DNA of 64,000 bases from Amycolatopsis thailandensis (GTDB taxonomy: Bacteria > Actinomycetota > Actinomycetes > Mycobacteriales > Pseudonocardiaceae), in contig NZ_NMQT01000011.1 in NCBI RefSeq assembly GCF_002234405.1, positions 62,001-126,000 of the forward strand, in the 5' to 3' direction. The notes below the pieces were generated by a model. The model worked only from the letters and a program-made list of their open reading frames with translations, searched no databases and was not told the DNA's origin. The translations under genes and the position numbers were made by a program. Within the stretch, counting starts at the first letter, position 1; every line of letters starts with the position of its first letter. This document shows positions 25,453-33,729 of the stretch, in pieces.

Positions 25453-26391
25453 GTGCCCGATCCCTTGCTGCTGCCCGAAGGCATCCCGCCGACGGCGGCG
25501 CGTTCCCTGCCGTCCGCGGTGTGGCACGCGGTCCGGTCCAGTGGATGGACTCTCACCTGCGCGATCGTCGTGGTGCTGATCCTCGCCATGGCGGCCGCCG
25601 CGGACCTGCTCGTCCTCGTCGAGGGACAGAGCCTGACCCCGGACATCGCGAACCTCGGGCCGACCGGGCTGCCCGCCGGACCCCTGGGCGGGGTCAGCGG
25701 AGCCCACTGGTTCGGGGTGGAACCGTTGACCGGGATCGACCTGTTCGCACTGGTCGCCCACGGCGCCAGGACGTCATTGCTGGTCGGGCTCGGCGCGACG
25801 GTGCTGGCCACCGTGCTCGGGGTGTTGATCGGGGCCAGTGCCGGCTATCTCGGGGGCTGGTGGGATCGGGTGGTCACCTGGACCGCCGACGTGGTCCTGG
25901 GCTTTCCATACCTGATCTTCATGATCGCGCTTGGCGCGATGGCACCACCGGACTTCCCGCGGCTGCCCCTCCTGATCGTCGTACTGGGCGTCTTCGGCTG
26001 GCCCCGGGTCGCGCGGATCGTCCGCGCGCAGACCCTTTCGCTGAGCGGCCGCGATTTCGTGTCGGCGGCCAAGGTGATGGGCGGGGGACCCTGGCACGTC
26101 TTCACCCGAGAGCTGCTTCCGAACCTGTGGGCGCCGGTGATCGTCGTGGCGAGCTTGTCGATCCCGTCGATGATCGGCAGCGAGGCGGCGCTTTCCTTCC
26201 TGGGGGTCGGTGTCCTGCCGCCGACCCCCAGCTGGGGCCGGACGATCAGCGCCGCGATCGACTTCTTCGAGACCGACCCGCTGTACCTGGTGTTCCCGGG
26301 GCTGCTGCTGTTCGTGGTCACTTTGGCGTTCAACGTCGTCGGCGACGCGGTGCGCGACACGCTCGACCCGCGGTCGGGAGGCAGGCGCTGA
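25453..26391 (+). CDS. Peptide/nickel-type ABC transporter permease (DppC/OppC family)
   Basis: The 312-aa permease starts at GTG (25453). It has a first membrane helix at about 30-55, an extracytoplasmic loop with HWFGVEPLTGIDLFALVAHG, and five further helices. The family EAA-type loop is SAAKVMGGGPWHVFTRELLP, followed by LSFLGVGVLPPTPSWG, characteristic of DppC. It normally pairs with a DppB protein, and here the partner starts in the overlapping TGATG. The loop insert 'EGQSLTPDIANLGPTGLPAG' is family-typical. The substrate may be an oligopeptide or another small organic compound. Confidence 0.85.
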   Translation: MPDPLLLPEGIPPTAARSLPSAVWHAVRSSGWTLTCAIVVVLILAMAAAADLLVLVEGQSLTPDIANLGPTGLPAGPLGGVSGAHWFGVEPLTGIDLFALVAHGARTSLLVGLGATVLATVLGVLIGASAGYLGGWWDRVVTWTADVVLGFPYLIFMIALGAMAPPDFPRLPLLIVVLGVFGWPRVARIVRAQTLSLSGRDFVSAAKVMGGGPWHVFTRELLPNLWAPVIVVASLSIPSMIGSEAALSFLGVGVLPPTPSWGRTISAAIDFFETDPLYLVFPGLLLFVVTLAFNVVGDAVRDTLDPRSGGRR

Positions 26392-27386
26392 TGCGTGCCC
26401 TGCGTTTCGTGCTCGGCCGGTTCGCCGGCATGGTCCTCGTCCTGCTGATCGTCACCTTCGTGACGTTCGTGGTGTTCTACCTGCTGCCCGCCGACCCGGC
26501 GCGGATGGCCTGCGGTCGTCCCTGCTCCCCGGAAAGCCTCGCGCTGGCAAGGGAATTCATGGGGTACGACGCGCCGTGGTACCGGCAGTTCGCCGAATTC
26601 CTCGGCGGCATCTTCGCCGGGCGGACGTTCGGCACCGGCGTCACCGCGATCCAGTGCGGTGCCCCGTGTTTCGGTTACGACTTCCAGAACAACGTCGAGG
26701 TGCTGACGGAGATCGGCGAGCGGATCGAGGTGAGTTTCTCGGTGGCGCTCGGCGCCGCGGTGCTCTGGCTCGTCATCGGCGTCGGCCTCGGCGTGCTCTC
26801 GGCGCTGCGCCGGGGGAGCGCGGCCGACCGGATCACCATGGCGGTCGCGATGGCCGGGGTCTCCCTGCCCGCCTACCTCGCCGGGATGATCGGCATCACG
26901 ATTTTCGCGTTCGCGCTGGATGTCGTGCCGAAGAACGGCTATGTGCCGATCGGCGAGGATCCGGTCCAATGGGCCTGGCACCTCGTCTTGCCCTGGCTCG
27001 TGCTGGCCTTCCTGCACGCCGCGATCTACGCGCGGCTGACGCGGAGCCAGATGCTGGAGACGCTCGGCGAGGACTTCATTCGCACCGCGCGGGCCAAGGG
27101 GCTCAGCGAGCGGAAGGTGGTCGGCAAGCACGCGCTGCGCAATGTGCTCCTGCCGGTGGTCACCGTGTTCGGTGTCGACCTCGGCGCCTTGCTCGCCGGG
27201 ACCGTGATCACCGAACGGATCTTCGGGATGGCCGGGGTCGGCAGGCTGCTGGTCGACGGCATCGCCTCGATGAACCTGCCCGTGCTGCTAGGCGTGACCT
27301 TGTTCTCGGCGGTCCTCGTGACGGTCGTGAACTTCCTGGTCGACCTGTGCTATGGCGCGCTCGATCCGCGAGCCCGCCTGATCTGA
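26391..27386 (+). CDS. Peptide/nickel-type ABC transporter permease (DppB/OppB family)
   Basis: The 331-aa permease begins MRALRFVLGRFAGMVLVLLI, a standard DppB N-terminal helix. It has the EAA-type loop EDFIRTARAKGLSERKVVGK followed by HALRNVLLPVVT. Six helices are predicted. The extracytoplasmic loop carries four Cys (MACGRPCSPES and IQCGAPCFGYD), an unusual feature suggesting one or two disulfides. It overlaps the previous gene by one base and precedes the binding protein by 10 bp. Confidence 0.85.
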   Translation: MRALRFVLGRFAGMVLVLLIVTFVTFVVFYLLPADPARMACGRPCSPESLALAREFMGYDAPWYRQFAEFLGGIFAGRTFGTGVTAIQCGAPCFGYDFQNNVEVLTEIGERIEVSFSVALGAAVLWLVIGVGLGVLSALRRGSAADRITMAVAMAGVSLPAYLAGMIGITIFAFALDVVPKNGYVPIGEDPVQWAWHLVLPWLVLAFLHAAIYARLTRSQMLETLGEDFIRTARAKGLSERKVVGKHALRNVLLPVVTVFGVDLGALLAGTVITERIFGMAGVGRLLVDGIASMNLPVLLGVTLFSAVLVTVVNFLVDLCYGALDPRARLI

Positions 27387-27396
27387 AGGGGAAACG

Positions 27397-29079
27397 ATGA
27401 AACGCAAGGCTTTGCTGAAGGCGGTGGCCGGGGTGGTCGCCGCCACGACGGTGCTGACCGCCTGCGGCGCCAACGACAAACCGGCGCAGACCGGGGGCGA
27501 GGTCAAACCCGGCGGCACCGTCCGGCTGCTGAACGACAGCGCCACCCAGCAGTACGACCCGGCCAAGAGCGGAAGCCTCGTGGTGACCGCGCTCGGCCTG
27601 GTGCACCGCAGATTGACCTCGTGGAAGGTCGCGCCAGGGCAGGACACCACGATCATCCCCGACCTCGCGACCGACACGGGCAGGCCCACCGAGGGCGGTA
27701 AGACCTGGACCTTCACGCTGAAGGACAACGTCAAGTACAACGACGGCTCCCCGATCAAGGCGCAGGACATCAAGTGGGGACTGGAGCGCACGTACGCGGC
27801 TGCGTTTTCCGGTGGACTGACCTATCACAAGGATCTGCTGTCCCCCGGGCTGGCGTACAAGGGCCCGTTCGAGGGCGGCAAGGAACTCGACTCGATCGAG
27901 ACACCCGACGACAAGACCATCGTGTTCCATCTCGCCCGTCCTTACGGTGACTGGAACTGGATCGCGAGCACGCCCGCGTTCTCCCCGGTGCCCAAGGGAA
28001 AGGGACAAGAGGCGGACTACGGCAACCATCCGGTGGCGTCCGGTCCGTACGTGCTGGAGAAGTACGAGCGTGGCAAGGAGGCGAGGCTCGTCCGGAACCC
28101 GCACTGGGACCGGGCGACCGATGACACCCGCAAGGCCAACCCGGACACCATCGTCTTCCAGCTCGGCCAGGACACCAGCGTCATCTCGAAGCGGCTGATC
28201 GACGACAGCGGTGACGACCAGAGCGCGTTCAGCATCCCGTTCGCCTCTCCCGCGCAGCTGGCCCAGATCCAGGCGAACCCTTCGGCGAAGTCGCGGGTCG
28301 TCACCTCGGAATCGGGAGCGCTCGCGTACCTCACGCTGAACACCCAGCGCGGCAAACTGGTCGACCCCAAGGTGCGCCAGGCGTTCCAGTACGCGGTGGA
28401 CAAGGCCGCGTACCAGGTCGCCAGTGCCGGAAACGCCCAGCTCGCCGGGGACATCGCGACCACACTGATCACCCCGGGCCTGCAGGGGCGCGAACAGTTC
28501 GACCTGTACCCGGCTCCGCCGAGCGGTGACCCGGAGAAGGCGAAGAAGCTGCTGGCCGAGGCAGGTCTGCCGAACGGTCTCGACGGCCTGGTCCTGGCCA
28601 CCCGCAACGAGAACAGCTACCCGGAGAAGGCCGCGGCCATCCAGGCCGCGCTGGCCAGGGCGAACATCAAGATCACCATCAAGGCGCTCGACGAGGACAC
28701 CTACACGTCCGAAGTGGACACCAAGGGGATCTCGGACTACGACCTGACGCTGACCTCGTGGCAGCCGGACATCCCGTCCGCCAACGCCAACATCCAGCCG
28801 CTGTTCCAGTCGACCGAGATCGGTAACGGCGGGGTCAACGAGTCGCGGTACGCCAATCCCGAGGTCGACCGGCTGATCACCGAGGCGCAGGCGACGCTGG
28901 ATCCCGCCGAAGCGGGGAAGAAGTGGGCGGCGCTGGACAAGAAGATCCTCGGTGACTCGCCGGTGGTGCCGCTGATCTACACGCGGAACTCGTTCCTGCA
29001 CGGATCGAAGTTCGGCAACGTCGTGATCGGGCGGTTCCCGGCGTATCCGGACTATCGCCAGTTCGGGCTGATCCAGTGA
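27397..29079 (+). CDS. Solute-binding lipoprotein of the peptide/nickel ABC family
   Basis: The 560-aa protein has a lipobox LTACG near residue 24 after a signal peptide beginning MKRKALLKAVAGV. The long family-5 binding fold is complete: GGTVRLLNDSATQQYDPAKS at the start of the mature part, TWTFTLKDNVKYNDGSPI, the central RQAFQYAVDKAAYQ helix and a C-terminal VPLIYTRNSFLHGSKFGN block. It is the extracellular receptor of the Dpp-type system encoded by this four-gene operon. The ligand cannot be assigned; linkage to an IPNS-like oxygenase and a Cys/Met-enzyme fragment suggests a sulfur-containing peptide or amino-acid conjugate. Confidence 0.85.
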   Translation: MKRKALLKAVAGVVAATTVLTACGANDKPAQTGGEVKPGGTVRLLNDSATQQYDPAKSGSLVVTALGLVHRRLTSWKVAPGQDTTIIPDLATDTGRPTEGGKTWTFTLKDNVKYNDGSPIKAQDIKWGLERTYAAAFSGGLTYHKDLLSPGLAYKGPFEGGKELDSIETPDDKTIVFHLARPYGDWNWIASTPAFSPVPKGKGQEADYGNHPVASGPYVLEKYERGKEARLVRNPHWDRATDDTRKANPDTIVFQLGQDTSVISKRLIDDSGDDQSAFSIPFASPAQLAQIQANPSAKSRVVTSESGALAYLTLNTQRGKLVDPKVRQAFQYAVDKAAYQVASAGNAQLAGDIATTLITPGLQGREQFDLYPAPPSGDPEKAKKLLAEAGLPNGLDGLVLATRNENSYPEKAAAIQAALARANIKITIKALDEDTYTSEVDTKGISDYDLTLTSWQPDIPSANANIQPLFQSTEIGNGGVNESRYANPEVDRLITEAQATLDPAEAGKKWAALDKKILGDSPVVPLIYTRNSFLHGSKFGNVVIGRFPAYPDYRQFGLIQ

Positions 29080-30866
29080 CGGGGGCCTCGCCGTCCGGTG
29101 GGCAGGCGGAGCCGGACGGCGAGGCCGCCCTGCTGGCCTTAAGTGACGTCAGTGTCTCTTTTGGACAGACCAGGGCGGCGCGCTCGGTGTCCTGGTCGGT
29201 CTCGGCAGGGGAAGTCGTCGCGGTGGTCGGCGAATCAGGCTCGGGCAAGTCGGTCACCGCGTTGTCCCTGCTCGGATTGCTGTCGCCGGACGCGGAGGTC
29301 TCCGGCCAGGCGCTGCTGTCCGGCCGCGATCTCTACACGCTGACGCCGGACGAACTGCGCGCCGTCCGGGGCAACGAGATCGGCATGGTGTTTCAGGAAC
29401 CGATGAGCGCGCTGAATCCGGTGTTCCCCATCGGAGACCAACTGATCGAAGCGATCCGAACTCATCAGGACCTGACACCGAAGGCCGCCCGGCGGCGGGC
29501 GATCGAACTGCTCGGCCTGGTGGGACTGCCCGCTCCCGAGCAACGGTTCGGGTCGTATCCGCACGAGCTGTCAGGCGGTCAGCTGCAGCGGATCGTGATC
29601 GCCATGGCGGTCGCCAACGAACCGAAACTGCTGATCGCCGACGAACCGACCACGGCGCTCGACGTCACCGTGCAGGCCGAGATCCTCGAACTGCTGCGGG
29701 ATCTGCGCGACCGGCTCGGCACGGCGATCCTGCTCATCACCCACGACATGGGCGTGGTCGCCGACATCGCCGACCGGGTCGTGGTGATGTACGACGGCGG
29801 CGTCGTGGAGCAGGACGCCGTGGAAGCGGTGTTCACCTCGCCACGTGAGGACTACACCCGCCGCCTGCTCGGCTCGGTGGTCTCGCTCGGTGCCGCGGCG
29901 ACGGAAGGAGTCGAGCGGGTGCTCGTGGCGGAGCCGGTCGTGTCCGCCCGTCATCACGCCGCGACCGACCATCCCGCCACCCGGTCGGTGCCGGACGCCC
30001 CGGCGGAAGCACCGTTGCTGGTGGTGGAAGACCTGTCCGTCACCTATCGCGGCCGCTTCCGGGCGATGGCGGTCCGGGCGGCGGACGGGGTGAGCCTCCA
30101 CGTCGAACCCGGTGAGATCCTCGGTCTGGTCGGGGAATCGGGGTCGGGGAAGAGCACCGTGGCCGGTGCGGTCACGGGATTGATCCCGCCCACCTCGGGC
30201 TCGGTCCGGATCGGTGGGACCGACATCGCGCGGACGAAGGGCAAGACCGCCAAGGCGCTGCGCCGCCGGATCGGCGTGGTCTTCCAGGATCCGTTGTCCT
30301 CGCTCAATCCCCGGATCACCGTGGGGGAGAGTGTGGCAACACCGATCCGGCTGCATCGCACGCATCGCGGGACCGAGGTGGACGAGCGGGTCGCCGGGCT
30401 CTTCGAGTCGGTGCGGCTTTCCCCCGATCTGCGCGGTCGCTATCCGCACCAGCTGTCCGGCGGACAGCGGCAGCGCGTGTGTGTCGCCAGAGCGCTGGCT
30501 CTCGATCCGGACCTGCTGGTGGCCGACGAGCCGACCAGCGCACTCGACGTCACCATCCAGGCCCGGATCCTCGATCTCCTGCGGACCTTGCAGGACGAAC
30601 TCGGTTTCGCCTGCCTGTTCATCAGCCACGACCTCGCCGTCGTCGAGCGGCTCGCCGACCGGGTCGCGGTGATGCATCGCGGCCACGTAGTGGAGCAAGG
30701 TCCGACGAAGGAGGTGCTCACCGATCCGGTGCATCCCTATACCCGCCGCCTGCTGTCGGCCGCGCCGGTCGCCGACCCCGCGGCACAACGGCGGCGGCGT
30801 GAAGCCTGGCGACGGCTCCGGGCAGGCGATCCTCTCCCGCCGGGCAGAAGTTCTTTGCACGCTTAG
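29076..30866 (+). CDS. Fused dual ATPase of the peptide/nickel ABC family (DppD-DppF type)
   Basis: The 596-aa protein contains two complete ATPase domains. The first (about residues 18-260) has Walker [10 protein letters not shown], signature [15 protein letters not shown] and Walker [13 protein letters not shown]. The second (about 320-570) has [24 protein letters not shown] and [12 protein letters not shown]. Each is followed by the family's C-terminal oligopeptide-transporter region. The GTG start overlaps the binding-protein stop by four bases. The C-terminal tail runs into a fragment of an unrelated gene (30851-30993), so its last few residues may not be original. Confidence 0.85.
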   Translation: MTGASPSGGQAEPDGEAALLALSDVSVSFGQTRAARSVSWSVSAGEVVAVVGESGSGKSVTALSLLGLLSPDAEVSGQALLSGRDLYTLTPDELRAVRGNEIGMVFQEPMSALNPVFPIGDQLIEAIRTHQDLTPKAARRRAIELLGLVGLPAPEQRFGSYPHELSGGQLQRIVIAMAVANEPKLLIADEPTTALDVTVQAEILELLRDLRDRLGTAILLITHDMGVVADIADRVVVMYDGGVVEQDAVEAVFTSPREDYTRRLLGSVVSLGAAATEGVERVLVAEPVVSARHHAATDHPATRSVPDAPAEAPLLVVEDLSVTYRGRFRAMAVRAADGVSLHVEPGEILGLVGESGSGKSTVAGAVTGLIPPTSGSVRIGGTDIARTKGKTAKALRRRIGVVFQDPLSSLNPRITVGESVATPIRLHRTHRGTEVDERVAGLFESVRLSPDLRGRYPHQLSGGQRQRVCVARALALDPDLLVADEPTSALDVTIQARILDLLRTLQDELGFACLFISHDLAVVERLADRVAVMHRGHVVEQGPTKEVLTDPVHPYTRRLLSAAPVADPAAQRRRREAWRRLRAGDPLPPGRSSLHA

Positions 30867-30993
30867 GGCTTGAGCATTTCGAAGGCAGGCTCGCCCCGAC
30901 CACGGACGCGGTCGCCGACCTCACCGGGCGCCCGCCCCGAACCTTCGACGACTTCCTTTGCGAGGACGCCGATCAACATCGTGAGGTCAGGTG
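30851..30993 (+). pseudogene. C-terminal fragment of an NmrA/SDR-type oxidoreductase
   Basis: The plus-strand frame ending at the TGA 30991-30993 reads RLAPTTDAVADLTGRPPRTF followed by DDFLCEDADQ. This is the usual C-terminal end of NmrA-like NAD(P)-binding proteins ('PTTD.V..LTGRPPRTF..'). No upstream part exists, since the frame runs directly into the ABC ATPase gene. It is therefore a leftover of a deletion that fused the ATPase gene end to the tail of another gene. Confidence 0.6.
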
Positions 30994-31071
30994 ACCATCC
31001 CGGCGCGCCCAGGGGGTGACCGCGATGTGGGAACACCTTTTCCGGCTCCGGGGGACGCTTAGTCTGCGAGT

Positions 31072-32103
31072 GTGACGACGTTCGAGGCAGCCGAAGGGGC
31101 CACCGCCCTGCCACTGATCGACATCTCGCGCTTTCGTGATCCGGCCGCGGACCGTGAGGAGTTCCTGGCCGGGTTGCGCCGCGCCGCGCACGAGGTCGGC
31201 TTCTTCTATGTGGTCGGCCACGGCGTGCCGGAGCGGCTGACTACCGGGATTTTCCAGACGGCCAAGGACTTCTTCGCGTTGCCGGCCGAAGACCGGCTGG
31301 CGATCGAGAACATCCACTCCCCGCAGTTCCGCGGCTACACGCGGACCGGTCACGAATACACCGGTGGTAAGCCCGATTGGCGGGAGCAGATCGACATCGG
31401 CCCGGAACGCGCGCCCGTGCCACCGGGCGGCCCCGCCTGGCAGCGGCTCATCGGTCCCAACCAATGGCCCGAGGGCCTCCCAGGCCTGCGGGAGACGACG
31501 CTGGCCTGGCAGGCGGAGGCGTTGCGGGTCAGCCGCGAAGTCCTGCGCGCGCTCGCCGCCGCGCTAGGGCAGGACGAAGGCTACTTCGACGCCTGGTTCG
31601 ACGACGAGGCCGCCACCCACGTCAAGATCATCCGCTATCCCGGCCGTCCCACGGCCGAGCAGGAGCAGGGCGTCGGCGCGCACAAGGACTACGGCTACCT
31701 CGCCCTGTTGCAGCAGGACGAGATCGGCGGCCTGCAAGTCCAGTCCGCCGACGGCGGCTGGATCGACGCCACCCCGATCCCGGGCAGCTTCGTGTTCAAC
31801 ATCGGCGAAATGCTGGAGATCGCGACGCAGGGCTACCTGAAGGCGACACGTCACCGCGTGGTCAGCCCGCCCGCCGGCGTGGAGCGGTTCTCGGTGCCGT
31901 TCTTCCTCGGCCCGCGCTTGGACGCCGTCGTCGAACCCTTGCGGCTGCCACCGGAACTGGCCGCGGAGGCCAGCGGGGTCAGCCAGGACGCGGACAATCC
32001 GCTGCACGCGGCGTTCGGCGAGAACGCGCTCGTCGGCTGGCTGCGTTCGCATCCGAAGGTCGCCGAGCGCTGGTGGAGCGACGTCCTGGTGGAACGTGGA
32101 TGA
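31072..32103 (+). CDS. Isopenicillin N synthase-like non-heme iron dioxygenase
   Basis: The 343-aa enzyme starts at GTG (31072) and belongs to the 2-oxoglutarate/Fe(II) and IPNS-like superfamily. The N-terminal DIOX_N part shows PLIDISRFRDPAADREEFLA and EVGFFYVVGHGVPERL. The Fe ligands are His and Asp in GAHKDYGYLALL (residues about 203-205) and His in KATRHRVV near 261; Arg/Ser for 2-oxoglutarate binding lie in ERFSVPFF. It was probably followed directly by a Cys/Met-metabolism gene (GTG at 32096 overlapping its stop), now truncated. Its substrate is unknown; co-location with the transporter suggests oxidation of an imported S- or N-containing compound. Confidence 0.82.
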   Translation: MTTFEAAEGATALPLIDISRFRDPAADREEFLAGLRRAAHEVGFFYVVGHGVPERLTTGIFQTAKDFFALPAEDRLAIENIHSPQFRGYTRTGHEYTGGKPDWREQIDIGPERAPVPPGGPAWQRLIGPNQWPEGLPGLRETTLAWQAEALRVSREVLRALAAALGQDEGYFDAWFDDEAATHVKIIRYPGRPTAEQEQGVGAHKDYGYLALLQQDEIGGLQVQSADGGWIDATPIPGSFVFNIGEMLEIATQGYLKATRHRVVSPPAGVERFSVPFFLGPRLDAVVEPLRLPPELAAEASGVSQDADNPLHAAFGENALVGWLRSHPKVAERWWSDVLVERG

Positions 32104-32222
32104 CCTCCCGGCCCTTTCAGAAACCCGGCAGATCCACGCAGGCGCTCGCCCGGATCCCGCGACCGGCGCCCGGGCGACGCCGCTGTACCAGAGCACGTCG
32201 TTCACCTTGACCGACGCGCGTC
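32096..32222 (+). pseudogene. N-terminal fragment of a Cys/Met-metabolism PLP enzyme (O-acetylhomoserine sulfhydrylase/gamma-lyase type)
   Basis: The frame from the GTG at 32096 reads LSETRQIHAGARPDPATGAR, then ATPLYQSTSFTLTDA. This is the conserved N-terminus of the MetY/MetB/MGL family ('TRAIHAG..PDP.TGA...PIYQT.SF'). After about 42 codons the match stops abruptly where transposase sequence begins. The catalytic Lys region is absent. The start overlaps the dioxygenase stop, showing the original gene was in the same operon and was destroyed by an insertion. Confidence 0.75.
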
Positions 32223-32655
32223 ACGCTACGTCCACATTCTGGGCACGACCACGAATCCGGACGGCTGGTGGACTACTCGGCAGATCCGGAACCTCGTGAT
32301 GGATTCGGGCTGGCCAGTTCGCGTCCTCGTTCGACGCCGTCCTGGCCGACGTCGGCATGGAGGCGTTAAGGATTCCTCCGCGTTGCCCGCGGCGAACTGC
32401 TACGCGGAACGGTTTGTGCTCACGGCCAGAACCGAGTTCACCGACCGGATGTTGATGCTGAGCGAGCGGCATCTGCGCGCCGTGCTCGCCGAGTACCTCC
32501 GGCACTGCAACGGTCGACGTCCGCACCGTTCCCGCGAGCTTCGCCCACCCCAGCCGACGGCATCCCCGAAGTCGCCGGTCGCACTTAGCCCGAGCGAGCG
32601 GACGAAGCTGGGGGAGTGGTTCCCGCACCCGCACGCCACCTTCCGTGACGGGTAG
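32223..32655 (+). mobile_element. Degenerate integrase-core transposase fragment
   Basis: The segment encodes, in shifting frames, parts of an rve-type transposase. One frame has RYVHILGTTTNPDGWWTTRQ followed by IRNLVMD, a second has FASSFDAVLADVGMEALRIP, and the third, ending at 32655, has ANCYAERFVLTARTEFTDRM, then ERHLRAVLAEYLRHCNGRRP. These are the DDE-core blocks of long-spacer actinobacterial integrase-like transposases, in the correct order but with at least two frameshifts and a small deletion. The N-terminal half is missing, so it is inactive. The bases 32656-32805 that follow show no gene. Confidence 0.78.
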
Positions 32656-32805
32656 GTGAAGACCACTCCGAGGGCCATCGCCCATTAACGACTGAAGCCC
32701 CGCCTGTTCCTCCTCGTTGGGGCGGCTTTGGACGCGTTGCGGCGCGTTCTGGTCGCCTGAATATCGCCAGTTGATCTTCGATTGCTGGTTACGAGGAGCT
32801 ACTTC

Positions 32806-33729
32806 GTGTCTGTCAAAGCTGTTGGTTTCCCAGTTGAACGTGACGCTGTTCTGCAGCTGGTCACGGTGATCGTTGGCGTCATCGTGGGGTTGACGTTCCT
32901 GTTCGGTTTCGGCAATGTCCTGGCGTTTGGTCTCAGGCTTGGCGTATCCGGGTGGGTCGCTCCGTTGGTCGCGCCCGCCGTGGACTTGTCGGTCCTGGCG
33001 CTACTGATCGTGATCCGGCAGTTGTCGCTGCGTGGCGCCTCCGCGGAGGTGATCCGGCCGGCGCGCCGACTGCTGCTGGTCTCGAGCGTCGTCACGCTGG
33101 CTCTGAACGTGGCCGAGCCGCTCATCGCGGGGGAGATCGGTCGAGCTCTGTTCGACGCGGTCGGCCCGCTCCTGCTGATCGGTTGGGCCGACGTCGGCCC
33201 AACACTACTTCGAGAGATCGCGCGCACGGCGCCGTCTGTCGAGCAACCTGCTGTTTCGGCACCGTCGCCGACCGCGCCCGCGTCGACGGCTCCCGACGCT
33301 CCCTCGGATGCACGAACTCAGCTGATCGACTCATCCCGGCAGCCAACGAAGCGGTCAAGCTTGTCCAGGATCGACGACGACCTCGTGGCGAAAGCCATCG
33401 AGGTGGATCGTCGTCATCGCGAGGAGCGCCAACGCCCGATCTCGGCGGAAGGCCTGATGCGACACTGCGGCTTGGGAGCGGAGCGCTCACGCTTGCTGAT
33501 GCGCACGGTTCGTGCGCGGGACGCTCGCATTCGTCGAAATGGCCGCCGTGTCCCACGTGCAAGTGTCCATCGTGGACGTAGTCGACGTGATCACCGTGCG
33601 GGATGGCGACGTGGCCGCATCCTTCTCCGTGGGCGTGGTCATGCCCGCTGTGCTCGTGCTGCTGTGCCGTCGATGTCATCGTTCGCTCCTGTCGTCAGTC
33701 GTGGGCTACCGCGCCCAAGATGGCTTTGA
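32806..33729 (+). CDS. DUF2637 membrane protein of a mobile element, with chimeric C-terminus
   Basis: I place the start at the GTG at 32806 with AGGAG eight bases upstream. Residues about 12-150 form four helices of the DUF2637 (Spd-like) family: FGFGNVLAFGLRLGVSGWVA, VDLSVLALLIVIRQLSL and LLLIGWADVGPTLLREI. Such proteins are typical cargo of actinomycete integrative/conjugative elements and plasmids. A Pro/Ala-rich linker follows, then a helical domain (VAKAIEVDRRHREERQRPIS). After about codon 245 (near 33540) the sequence becomes Arg-rich nonsense that is antisense to the His-rich gene, so the natural C-terminus has been cut off. Confidence 0.65.
   Translation: MSVKAVGFPVERDAVLQLVTVIVGVIVGLTFLFGFGNVLAFGLRLGVSGWVAPLVAPAVDLSVLALLIVIRQLSLRGASAEVIRPARRLLLVSSVVTLALNVAEPLIAGEIGRALFDAVGPLLLIGWADVGPTLLREIARTAPSVEQPAVSAPSPTAPASTAPDAPSDARTQLIDSSRQPTKRSSLSRIDDDLVAKAIEVDRRHREERQRPISAEGLMRHCGLGAERSRLLMRTVRARDARIRRNGRRVPRASVHRGRSRRDHRAGWRRGRILLRGRGHARCARAAVPSMSSFAPVVSRGLPRPRWL
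33122..33679 (-). CDS. Histidine-rich metal-binding protein, C-terminally chimeric
   Basis: The ATG at 33679 has AGGAGCGAACG just upstream. The first 50 residues are extremely His/Asp/Gly-rich: HEHSGHDHAHGEGCGHVAIP, then HGDHVDYVHDGHLHVGHGGH. I know this pattern from short (about 60-70 aa) actinobacterial zinc/nickel-binding proteins. After FDECERP (about 33530) the frame continues to 33122 only because it runs antisense to the DUF2637 gene. The real protein has probably lost its last residues and gained a spurious tail of about 135 residues. It starts 15 bp after the aldehyde dehydrogenase stop and may be co-transcribed with it. Confidence 0.6.
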   Translation of the reverse strand: MTSTAQQHEHSGHDHAHGEGCGHVAIPHGDHVDYVHDGHLHVGHGGHFDECERPAHEPCASASVSAPLPSRSVASGLPPRSGVGAPRDDDDPPRWLSPRGRRRSWTSLTASLAAGMSRSAEFVHPRERREPSTRARSATVPKQQVARQTAPCARSLEVVLGRRRPNRSAGAGRPRRTELDRSPPR

